From an uncultured Aquabacterium sp. (GTDB taxonomy: Bacteria > Pseudomonadota > Gammaproteobacteria > Burkholderiales > Burkholderiaceae_C), in the NCBI RefSeq assembly GCF_947366995.1, contig NZ_CANBCC010000005.1, positions 1-64,000 of the forward strand: a DNA stretch of 64,000 bases, written 5' to 3'. This document shows positions 10,986-18,068 of the stretch, piece by piece. Within the stretch, counting starts at the first letter, position 1, and each line of letters opens with the position of its first letter. The translations under genes and the position numbers were made by a program. The notes under the pieces are model-generated. The model was not told the DNA's origin, searched no databases, and saw nothing but the letters and a program-made list of their open reading frames with translations.

Positions 10986-11076
10986 TGCCTTGTGGCCGCG
11001 CCTCGCTGCCACCCCGAACCGACGTCGGCCCCGACGCCCCGATCGTCCGCCCCACTTTGCTGACTGCCCCACGGCC

Positions 11077-13698
11077 ATGAGCAACATCAACACCCAATAC
11101 CGCAAGCCGCTGCCCGGCACGAACCTCGATTATTTCGACACGCAAGCCGCGGTCGAGGCGATCCAGCCCGGCGCCTGGGCCACCCTGCCCTACACCGCCC
11201 GCGTGCACGCCGAGAACATCGTGCGCAAGGCCGACCCGGCCATCGTCACCGATTGCCTCAAGCAGATCGTCGAGCGCAAGCGCGACCTGGACTTCCCCTG
11301 GTTCCCGGCCCGCGTGGCGTGCCACGACATCCTGGGCCAGACCGCCCTGGTCGACCTGGCTGGCCTGCGTGACGCCATCGCCAAGGAAGGCGGCGACCCG
11401 GCCAAGGTGAACCCGGTGGTGCCCGTGCAGTTGATCGTGGACCACTCGCTGGCCGTGGAATGTGGCGGCTTCGACCCGCAAGCCTTCCAGAAGAACCGCG
11501 AGATTGAGGAGCGCCGCAACGAAGACCGCTTCCACTTCATCGAGTGGACCAAGAAGGCCTTCGCCAACGTGGACGTGATCCCCGCAGGCAACGGCATCAT
11601 GCACCAGATCAACCTGGAGAAGATGTCCCCCGTGATCCATGCCGACAACGGCGTGGCCTACCCGGACACCTGCGTCGGCACCGACTCGCACACCCCGCAC
11701 GTGGACGCCTTGGGCGTGATCGCCATTGGCGTGGGCGGCCTGGAAGCCGAGAACGTGATGCTGGGCCGCGCCTCGTGGATGCGCCTGCCTGAAATCGTCG
11801 GTGTGAAGCTGACCGGCCAACGCCAGCCCGGCATCACCGCCACCGATGTGGTGCTGGCCCTGACCGAGTTCCTGCGCAAGAACAAGGTGGTGGGCGCCTA
11901 CCTCGAGTTCTACGGCGAAGGTGCGTCGAAGCTGACGATTGGCGACCGTGCCACCATCTCGAACATGGCCCCCGAATACGGCGCGACCGCCGCCATGTTC
12001 AGCATCGACGAGCAGACGCTGGACTACCTGACGCTGACCGGCCGCACCGCCGAACAGGTCAAGCTGGTCGAGACCTATGCCAAGACCGCGGGCCTGTGGT
12101 CGGATTCGCTGAAGAACGCCGTGTACGAGCGCAACCTGGAGTTCGACCTGTCGAGCGTGGTGCGCAACATGGCCGGCCCGTCGAACCCGCACGCCCGCGT
12201 GGCGACGTCGGATCTGGCCTCGAAGGGCATTGCCGGCCAATGGCAGATGCCGGCTGCCGGTGAAGGCACCATGCCCGACGGCGCCGTGATCATCGCGGCC
12301 ATCACCTCGTGCACCAACACCTCCAACCCGCGCAACGTGATCGCGGCCGCCCTGCTGGCCCGCAACGCCAACAAGCTGGGCCTGACGCGCAAGCCCTGGG
12401 TGAAGTCGTCGCTGGCCCCTGGCTCGAAGGCGGTGGAGCTGTACCTGAAGGAAGCCAACCTGCTGGGCGACCTGGAAAAGCTGGGCTTCGGCATCGTCGC
12501 CTTTGCCTGCACGACCTGCAACGGCATGTCGGGCGCGCTCGATCCGAAGATCCAGCAGGAGATCATCGACCGCGACCTCTACGCCACCGCCGTGCTGTCG
12601 GGCAACCGCAACTTCGACGGCCGCATCCACCCGTATGCCAAACAGGCCTTCCTGGCCTCGCCCCCGCTGGTCGTTGCCTACGCCATCGCCGGCACCGTGC
12701 GCTTCGACATCGAAAACGACGTGCTGACCGTGGTCGACGGCAAGGAAATCCGCCTCAAGGACATCTGGCCTTCGGATGAAGAGATCGACGCCGTGGTGAA
12801 GGCCGCCGTGAAGCCCGAGCAGTACCGTGCCGTGTACGAGCCCATGTTCGCGATTCAAGCCGACAAGGGCGAGAAGGTGAGCCCGCAGTACGACTGGCGC
12901 CCGATGTCGACCTACATCCGTCGCCCGCCCTACTGGGATACCGAAGGCGTCGGCGCCCTGGCCGCCAACCCGCGCACGCTGAAAGCCATGCGCCCGCTGG
13001 CCATCCTGCCGGACAACATCACGACCGACCACCTGTCGCCGTCGAACGCCATCCTGCCGAACTCGGCGGCGGGCGAGTACCTGCACAAGATGGGCCTGCC
13101 GGAAGAGGACTACAACTCCTACGCCACCCACCGCGGCGACCACCTGACCGCGATGCGCGCCACCTTCGCCAACCCCACGCTCAAGAACGAGATGGTGCGC
13201 AAGGAAGACGGCAGCATCAAGGTGGGCTCGTGGGCCCGCGTGGAGCCCGAAGGCCAGGTGATGCGCATGTGGGAGGCCATGGAGACCTACCTCAACCGCC
13301 GCCAGCCGCTGATCATCATCGCCGGTGCCGACTACGGTCAGGGCTCGTCGCGTGACTGGGCCGCCAAGGGTGTGCGTCTGGCCGGTGTGGAAACCGTCGT
13401 GGCCGAAGGCTTCGAGCGCATCCACCGCACCAACCTGATCGGCATGGGCGTGCTGCCGCTGGAGTTCAAGCCGGGCACCACCCGCCTGACCCTGGGCCTG
13501 GACGGCACCGAAACCTTCGACGTCGAAGGCGACCTCAAGCCCCGCGCCGACCTGACCCTGGTGATCCACCGCAAGAACGGTCAGACCGAGCGCGTGACCG
13601 TGACCAGCCGCCTGGACACCGCCGAAGAGGTGTCGGTGTACGAAGCCGGTGGCGTGCTGCAGCGTTTCGCCCAGGACTTCCTGGCGGCGAACAAGTGA
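11077..13698 (+). CDS. acnD: 2-Methylcitrate dehydratase AcnD (Fe/S-dependent)
   Basis: Aconitase-type enzyme that dehydrates 2-methylcitrate to 2-methyl-aconitate in organisms that lack PrpD. The 873 residues begin with the AcnD-typical NLDYFDTQAAVEAI block. Fe-S ligands lie in [10 protein letters not shown] and in FACTTCNG. The C-terminal swivel domain contains [13 protein letters not shown]. No prpD is present here, and prpF, the isomerase that partners AcnD, lies downstream. The order acnD-prpF is broken by three unrelated genes. The start at 11077 is chosen over an in-frame upstream extension because it matches family N-termini. Confidence 0.95.
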   Translation: MSNINTQYRKPLPGTNLDYFDTQAAVEAIQPGAWATLPYTARVHAENIVRKADPAIVTDCLKQIVERKRDLDFPWFPARVACHDILGQTALVDLAGLRDAIAKEGGDPAKVNPVVPVQLIVDHSLAVECGGFDPQAFQKNREIEERRNEDRFHFIEWTKKAFANVDVIPAGNGIMHQINLEKMSPVIHADNGVAYPDTCVGTDSHTPHVDALGVIAIGVGGLEAENVMLGRASWMRLPEIVGVKLTGQRQPGITATDVVLALTEFLRKNKVVGAYLEFYGEGASKLTIGDRATISNMAPEYGATAAMFSIDEQTLDYLTLTGRTAEQVKLVETYAKTAGLWSDSLKNAVYERNLEFDLSSVVRNMAGPSNPHARVATSDLASKGIAGQWQMPAAGEGTMPDGAVIIAAITSCTNTSNPRNVIAAALLARNANKLGLTRKPWVKSSLAPGSKAVELYLKEANLLGDLEKLGFGIVAFACTTCNGMSGALDPKIQQEIIDRDLYATAVLSGNRNFDGRIHPYAKQAFLASPPLVVAYAIAGTVRFDIENDVLTVVDGKEIRLKDIWPSDEEIDAVVKAAVKPEQYRAVYEPMFAIQADKGEKVSPQYDWRPMSTYIRRPPYWDTEGVGALAANPRTLKAMRPLAILPDNITTDHLSPSNAILPNSAAGEYLHKMGLPEEDYNSYATHRGDHLTAMRATFANPTLKNEMVRKEDGSIKVGSWARVEPEGQVMRMWEAMETYLNRRQPLIIIAGADYGQGSSRDWAAKGVRLAGVETVVAEGFERIHRTNLIGMGVLPLEFKPGTTRLTLGLDGTETFDVEGDLKPRADLTLVIHRKNGQTERVTVTSRLDTAEEVSVYEAGGVLQRFAQDFLAANK

Positions 13699-13711
13699 CC
13701 TCTCCGAGCGC

Positions 13712-13774
13712 CTTCGCCTCCCACAAGGAGGCGGAGCCCGGGCAAGCAAAGTCCACGAGGCTTTGCTTGCCTGG
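13712..13774 (+). other. Two tandem hairpins between acnD and the ATPase gene
   Basis: The first stem pairs 13712-13721 with 13727-13736 (CGCCTCC/GGAGGCG core, one G-U pair) around a 5-base loop. The second is stronger: 13738-13751 pairs with 13761-13774 (GGCAAGCAAAG/CTTTGCTTGCC core) around a 9-base loop, 14 pairs with one G-U. No T run follows. They fill most of the 109-nt gap before the ATPase start at 13808, and could be processing sites or barriers that set downstream expression. Confidence 0.7.
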
Positions 13775-13807
13775 CGGTGGCCGGGCCCCGTTCGCAAACC
13801 CGAAACC

Positions 13808-14644
13808 ATGCTGACTTCTCTGCGCATCCGTCACTTCCGAGCCTGGCAAGACACCGGGCCCGTGCGGCTCGCGCCGCTCACCGTGTTCTTCGGTGAGCAC
13901 GGCACCGGCAAGAGCAGCCTGGGCCATGCACTGGCCCTGCTGGATCGGCACGCCCACGCGGCGGTGTCTGACCAGCAGGCTGGCTTTGCGCTGGATGCGG
14001 TGTGGCAAGCCGGCGGTCTGCGTGTCAGTCGACACCTTTCCGCGGCATCGGCGCCTGAGCCCACGCCAGCCACCCTCACCTTTGTCGACACCGAGGCACA
14101 GGGAAGCCGCATCCCGCTGCCTTCGGCCGGCGACCCGGCCGCGTCGCACTGGCTGCACGCCATGGGCCTGGATGCGCCCTCGACGGCCTCGCAAACCGGC
14201 CGCAGTGCCCGCCATGCGCGGCACCTGCTGGCGAACCTCTTCGACACCCCGCACGGTGGCACGGTGTGGCTCGAGCACCCCGAGGCCCACCTGCATCCCA
14301 AGGCCCAGGCCGTGCTGGCCGACGCCCTGATTGCGGCGGTCCAGGCGACGGCCACAGGGGATCGCCCGGGCGTTCAGTGCATCGTCGAGAGCCACTCCGA
14401 AGCCCTGCTCAACCGCCTGCAGCGCCGCGTGGCCGAAGCGGTGATCCCGCCCGACGACCTCGCGCTGTACGTGTGCCGCCTGCGCGGCCCGCATGCCGAA
14501 CTGGAAGCGCTGCGGCTCAACGCCTATGGCGACATCGAGAACTGGCCCGAAGACCTCTTCGGCCACGACATGACCGACATCACCGCCCGCACGCTGGCCG
14601 CCCTGCGCCGCCGCCAGGCCGACACCGGGGAGCCCCGGGCATGA
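13808..14644 (+). CDS. Compact P-loop ATPase (AAA_15/21 or DUF3696-like, OLD/SMC-related)
   Basis: Predicted ABC/SMC-class ATPase of 278 residues. It starts LTSLRIRHFRAWQDTGPV, the N-terminal strand typical of OLD- and DUF3696-type ATPases. Walker A is GEHGTGKSS (about 29-37). Near the C-terminus LEHPEAHLHPKAQA gives the Walker B and D-loop pattern, and IVESHSEALLNRLQRR the switch histidine. The last part (PPDDLALYVCRL, then ENWPEDLFGHD) matches the DUF3696 tail. Relatives are usually 350-450 residues, so the middle is strongly shortened. It is first of three genes joined by ATGA overlaps, inside the prp operon. Function unknown; a nuclease- or defence-linked sensor ATPase is an inference. 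Confidence 0.75.
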   Translation: MLTSLRIRHFRAWQDTGPVRLAPLTVFFGEHGTGKSSLGHALALLDRHAHAAVSDQQAGFALDAVWQAGGLRVSRHLSAASAPEPTPATLTFVDTEAQGSRIPLPSAGDPAASHWLHAMGLDAPSTASQTGRSARHARHLLANLFDTPHGGTVWLEHPEAHLHPKAQAVLADALIAAVQATATGDRPGVQCIVESHSEALLNRLQRRVAEAVIPPDDLALYVCRLRGPHAELEALRLNAYGDIENWPEDLFGHDMTDITARTLAALRRRQADTGEPRA

Positions 14645-15189
14645 AGGCGGTGATCGACACCAACGTGCTGCTGGTGGCCAATGGCCAGCATGCGGACGTT
14701 TCGCCCGGCTGCGTGGCCGCCTGTGTAGAGCGACTGCAAGCCATGCAGTCCGGCGGCGTGACGGTCATCGACGACGGCCATCGCATCCTGGACGAGTACC
14801 TGCACAAGACCCAGGTCAACCGCCCCAAGGGCGTCGGCGACGTGTTCCTGAAATGGCTGCTTCGCCAGGTGGCCAATCCTCAGCGCGTCGAACAGGTGCC
14901 ACTGACGGAGACCGGCGAGCAGACCTACGCCGAGTTCCCATCGACCGCCCTGCAACCCCGCTTCGACCCATCCGACCGCAAGTTCGCCGCCGTCGCCCAC
15001 GCCCACCCCGACAAGCCGCCCATCTGGGAAGCCGCCGACAGCAAGTGGCTGGACTGGTGGCCGGCCCTCAAGGCCTGCGGCGTGCAGGTCGAGTTTCTCT
15101 GCCCCGAAGACACGTGCGACTTCTACCGCAAGAAGTTTCCGGACCACCCGCTTCCGCCGCTGCCTCGCGCACCGGCCACCTCAGCATGA
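14641..15189 (+). CDS. PIN-like domain protein (putative RNase)
   Basis: A 182-residue protein that looks like a PIN-fold nuclease. The opening KAVIDTNVLLVAN is the classical first strand with Asp6. Further acidic positions fall as in PIN domains: Glu52 in ILDEYLHK, Asp112 in DPSDRKFAAVA and Asp133 in EAADSKWLDW. PIN proteins cut RNA with Mg or Mn, commonly as VapC toxins, but this one is longer than VapC and has no antitoxin-like gene beside it. Its ATG overlaps the ATPase stop (ATGA at 14641-14644), and its stop overlaps the ligase start, so translation is coupled. Family assignment rests on motif spacing only. Confidence 0.7.
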   Translation: MKAVIDTNVLLVANGQHADVSPGCVAACVERLQAMQSGGVTVIDDGHRILDEYLHKTQVNRPKGVGDVFLKWLLRQVANPQRVEQVPLTETGEQTYAEFPSTALQPRFDPSDRKFAAVAHAHPDKPPIWEAADSKWLDWWPALKACGVQVEFLCPEDTCDFYRKKFPDHPLPPLPRAPATSA

Positions 15190-15884
15190 CGGATTTCTTT
15201 CGCTTTCCGCACACCCCGCACATCGCTTGGCTGGCTGCCGGCGAACCGCGCGAGGACAAGGTGATGTCGCCCGCCGAAGTCAGCGACCTGCTGGCCCATG
15301 ATGTCGTGGTCGAAGAGAAGCTCGACGGCGCGAACCTCGGCTTCTCGCTCGACGAGCACGGCGAGTTGCGTGCGCAGAACCGCGGGCAGTATCTGAGCGA
15401 TCCGCACGCCGGCCAGTTCGCCCGCATCCCGATGTGGCTGCAGCAGCATGGCGACGCCTTGCTGGCCGAGCTGACACCGGACCTCATCTTCTTCGGCGAA
15501 TGGTGCGCCGCGCGCCACTCGCTGGACTATGGCGCCCTGCCCGACTGGTTCCTGCTGTTCGACGTGTACGAACGCAGCCAGGGCCGCTTCTGGAGCACCG
15601 CCCGCCGCAATGCGCTGGCCGCCCGCGCCGGCCTGGTCACCGTGCCCCGCCTGTTCGAGGGCCACACCACACTGGACGCGCTCAAGCTCATGGTGTCCAG
15701 CACCCCGAGTCGCTACCGCAACGGCCCGCTCGAAGGCATGGTGATCCGCCACGAATCCGAAACCTGGTGTGAAAACCGCGCCAAGCTCGTGCGCCCCGAT
15801 TTCACCCAGGCCATCGACACCCACTGGCGCAAACGCGCCATCGAATGGAACCGCGTCGACCACGATGCGGCCTACCGCAACTGA
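15186..15884 (+). CDS. RNA ligase family protein
   Basis: ATP-dependent ligase of the covalent nucleotidyltransferase superfamily, RNA_ligase type, 232 residues. Motif I is EEKLDGAN with Lys45 as the expected AMP-accepting residue. FFGEWCAARH fits motif III, FLLFDVYER motif IIIa, LEGMVIRHE motif IV and AKLVRPDF motif V. It is little more than a nucleotidyltransferase domain; T4 Rnl2-like ligases carry an extra C-terminal domain of about 80 residues. It starts at the ATGA shared with the PIN-like gene, and prpF begins 20 nt after its stop. RNA repair after cleavage by the neighbouring PIN-like protein is an inference. Confidence 0.85.
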   Translation: MTDFFRFPHTPHIAWLAAGEPREDKVMSPAEVSDLLAHDVVVEEKLDGANLGFSLDEHGELRAQNRGQYLSDPHAGQFARIPMWLQQHGDALLAELTPDLIFFGEWCAARHSLDYGALPDWFLLFDVYERSQGRFWSTARRNALAARAGLVTVPRLFEGHTTLDALKLMVSSTPSRYRNGPLEGMVIRHESETWCENRAKLVRPDFTQAIDTHWRKRAIEWNRVDHDAAYRN

Positions 15885-15904
15885 CCTCTCCACCGGACAC
15901 AGCC

Positions 15905-17092
15905 ATGGCACACGCACCCCAAGTCAAGATCCCGGCCACCTACATCCGCGGCGGCACCAGCAAGGGCGTCTTCTTCCGCCTGCAGGACCTCCCCGCAGCC
16001 TGCCAGGTGCCCGGCGAAGCGCGCGACAAGCTGTTCCTGCGCGTCATCGGCAGCCCCGACCCGTACGCGGCCCACATCGACGGCATGGGCGGCGCCACGT
16101 CCAGCACCAGCAAGTGCGTGATCCTGTCGAAGGCCAGCCAGCCCGACCACGATGTGGACTACCTCTATGGCCAGATCTCGATCGACAAGCCCTTCGTGGA
16201 CTGGTCCGGCAACTGCGGCAACCTGTCCACCGCCGCGGGCGCCTTCGCGATCCACGCCGGCCTGGTCGACCCGGCCCGCATCCCGCAGAACGGCACGGCC
16301 GTGGTTCGCATCTGGCAGGCCAACATCGGCAAGACCATCATCGCGCACGTGCCCGTCACCAACGGCCAGGTGCAGGAAACCGGTGATTTCGAGCTCGATG
16401 GCGTGACCTTCCCGGCCGCTGAGATCGTGCTCGAGTTCATGGACCCATCCGACGATGGCGACGAAGGCGGCTCGATGTTCCCGACCGGCAACCTGGTGGA
16501 CGACCTTGAGGTGCCCGGCATCGGCATGCTGAAGGCCACGATGATCACGGCCGGCATCCCCACCGTGTTCGTCAATGCCAAGGACATCGGCTACACCGGC
16601 ACCGAACTGCGCGAGCACATCAACAGCGACGCCGAGGCCCTCAAGCGCTTCGAAGCCATCCGCGTGGCCGGCGCCTTGCGCATGGGCCTCATCAAGACAC
16701 CCGAAGAAGCCGCCACGCGCCAGCACACGCCCAAGATCGCCTTCGTGGCACCGCCCACCACCTACACCGCGTCCAGCGGCAAGACCATCGAAGCGGTGGA
16801 CGTCGACCTGCTGGTGCGCGCGCTGTCGATGGGCAAGCTGCACCACGCCATGATGGGCACCTGTGCGGTGGCGATCGGCACGGCAGCCGCCATCCCCGGC
16901 ACGCTGGTCAACCAGGCCGCTGGCGGCGGCGAGCGCGAAGCCGTGCGCTTCGGCCACCCCTCCGGCACGCTGCGTGTGGGGGCCCAGGCCGCACAGGTCA
17001 ACGGCCAGTGGACGGTCACCAAGGCCATCATGAGCCGCAGCGCCCGCATCCTCATGGAGGGCTGGGTGCGCGTGCCGGGCGACACGTTCTGA
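15905..17092 (+). CDS. prpF: 2-Methylaconitate cis-trans isomerase PrpF
   Basis: Isomerises the 2-methyl-aconitate made by AcnD so that an aconitase can hydrate it to 2-methylisocitrate. The 395 residues open with ATYIRGGTSKGVFFR, the PrpF hallmark. DGMGGATSSTSK and DWSGNCGNLS are further family blocks of the diaminopimelate-epimerase-like fold. It closes the methylcitrate pathway with prpB, prpC and acnD, and normally follows acnD directly. Here it sits 20 nt after the RNA ligase gene and is probably co-transcribed with that trio. Confidence 0.96.
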   Translation: MAHAPQVKIPATYIRGGTSKGVFFRLQDLPAACQVPGEARDKLFLRVIGSPDPYAAHIDGMGGATSSTSKCVILSKASQPDHDVDYLYGQISIDKPFVDWSGNCGNLSTAAGAFAIHAGLVDPARIPQNGTAVVRIWQANIGKTIIAHVPVTNGQVQETGDFELDGVTFPAAEIVLEFMDPSDDGDEGGSMFPTGNLVDDLEVPGIGMLKATMITAGIPTVFVNAKDIGYTGTELREHINSDAEALKRFEAIRVAGALRMGLIKTPEEAATRQHTPKIAFVAPPTTYTASSGKTIEAVDVDLLVRALSMGKLHHAMMGTCAVAIGTAAAIPGTLVNQAAGGGEREAVRFGHPSGTLRVGAQAAQVNGQWTVTKAIMSRSARILMEGWVRVPGDTF

Positions 17093-17101
17093 TCCGCTGG
17101 T

Positions 17102-17134
17102 CAGGGCACGGCCCCCGGTGAAGGGGCCGCCCTG
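17102..17134 (+). other. GC-rich hairpin after prpF
   Basis: CAGGGC (17102-17107) pairs with GCCCTG (17129-17134), and inside it GGCCCC (17110-17115) pairs with GGGGCC (17123-17128), with a small bulge. There is no T run. It lies 10 nt past the prpF stop and may mark or protect the 3-prime end of the prp transcript. Confidence 0.4.
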
Positions 17135-17268
17135 CGGCGATCCACCGTGACGGGCTCACACCCCGGGTCAGTTCCGGTGTCCACGCCCGGCAGATCAGTG
17201 GCAATATTCGAACTTGACGCCTGCTCGTCTGACCGATTCACCGTTTGCCGCGACACCCGCCTACTGCC

Positions 17269-17808
17269 ATGAGCCACACCCTCCGCCACACCCAACGCAT
17301 CCGTACCCTCGCCCTGTCGGCCGGCGTCATGCTTGGCATGGCGGCCACCACCTTCGGCCCGCAGTTCGCACACGCCGCAGAGGTCAAGAAGACCAAGCGC
17401 ACGCTGGCCGAGAAGATCGTGGCCCTGCCGGAAGCCACCGTCGAACAACTGCAGGCCGCCGAGCGCGTGCTGATCGGCAAGTACCAGTGCGAATTCGGCA
17501 AGGCCGTGTCCATCGACCGCCACGCGCGCAACAACGGCTACTTCGACCTGCGCCTCGGCCAGCAATCATGGACGATGAAGCCCGTGCTGTCGTCGACCGG
17601 TGCGGTGCGCCTGGAAGACGTCAAGGGTGCCGCCCTCATGATCCAGATCCTGACCAAGTCGATGCTGATGGATCCCAAGCGCGGCCAGCGTCTGGTCGAC
17701 GGCTGCATGCACGACACGCAACGCGCGGCCGACGAAGACCTCAAGCGCAACCCGCGTCCCTCAGTCTTCGGGCTCAACAGCGAGACGCCGGCCGACGGCA
17801 ACCGCTGA
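17269..17808 (+). CDS. Exported hypothetical protein
   Basis: A 179-residue protein with a clear Sec signal peptide: basic start (HTLRHTQRIR), hydrophobic core (TLALSAGVMLGMAATTF) and a likely cut after AHA, about residue 36. The mature part has two or three cysteines (KYQCEFGKAV, VDGCMHDTQ) that may form a disulphide, and no enzyme motif I recognise. It is probably periplasmic. It lies between prpF and acnB with its own downstream terminator, so it is likely a separate transcription unit. Start ATG 17269; an in-frame start 24 nt upstream is less likely. Confidence 0.7.
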   Translation: MSHTLRHTQRIRTLALSAGVMLGMAATTFGPQFAHAAEVKKTKRTLAEKIVALPEATVEQLQAAERVLIGKYQCEFGKAVSIDRHARNNGYFDLRLGQQSWTMKPVLSSTGAVRLEDVKGAALMIQILTKSMLMDPKRGQRLVDGCMHDTQRAADEDLKRNPRPSVFGLNSETPADGNR

Positions 17809-17824
17809 CCTTCCCCCTCGCATC

Positions 17825-17855
17825 AGCCGGACACCCGTCCGGCTGTTGTCTTTTT
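17825..17855 (+). terminator. Rho-independent terminator after the exported hypothetical gene
   Basis: AGCCGGAC (17825-17832) and GTCCGGCT (17837-17844) form an 8-base stem with a 4-base loop. Five T follow at 17851-17855 after a 6-base gap. It lies 17 nt past the stop codon at 17808. Confidence 0.65.
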
Positions 17856-17962
17856 GGGGTCCTGATTGACGCGCCACGGCCGCGCGTGCGCACGAGTTCG
17901 ACAGTTTTTCGCTCCCCCCTGTGGCATTCCGTCCGCTCCTGGGCGAAAATAGCCAATTGTGC

Positions 17963-17982
17963 GAAGTCTTATAGAAGACTTC
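17963..17982. promoter_or_regulatory. Palindrome upstream of acnB, putative GntR operator
   Basis: GAAGTCTTATAGAAGACTTC has perfect 8-base arms (17963-17970 and 17975-17982) around ATAG. Its core GTCTTATAGAAGAC differs from the gntR/mdh operator at 3555-3568 by a single base. It lies 87 nt before the acnB start, so the GntR regulator probably controls acnB too. Confidence 0.7.
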
Positions 17983-18068
17983 CTGCCCCCAGGTCGAGCC
18001 GCACCTCCCCGTGCGGCCCCGCCCCGCGGTGAATTCTTTTCAGTCCCCGCCCCACAAAGGTGATCACC

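Noticed and set aside
9745-13827. A 1360-residue open frame on the minus strand opposite prpC and acnD
   Set aside because: High-GC codon bias keeps the opposite frame open. The translation is rich in Val, Gly, His, Arg and Ala without motifs, and the plus-strand enzymes are certain.
14641-15189. VapC toxin of a toxin-antitoxin pair
   Set aside because: No small DNA-binding antitoxin gene is adjacent, the protein is longer than VapC, and both neighbours are an ATPase and a ligase.
15186-15884. DNA ligase or mRNA capping enzyme
   Set aside because: Size and the motif set (KLDG, FFGEW, EGMVIR, AKLVRPDF) fit the RNA_ligase family better, and there is no OB-fold domain.
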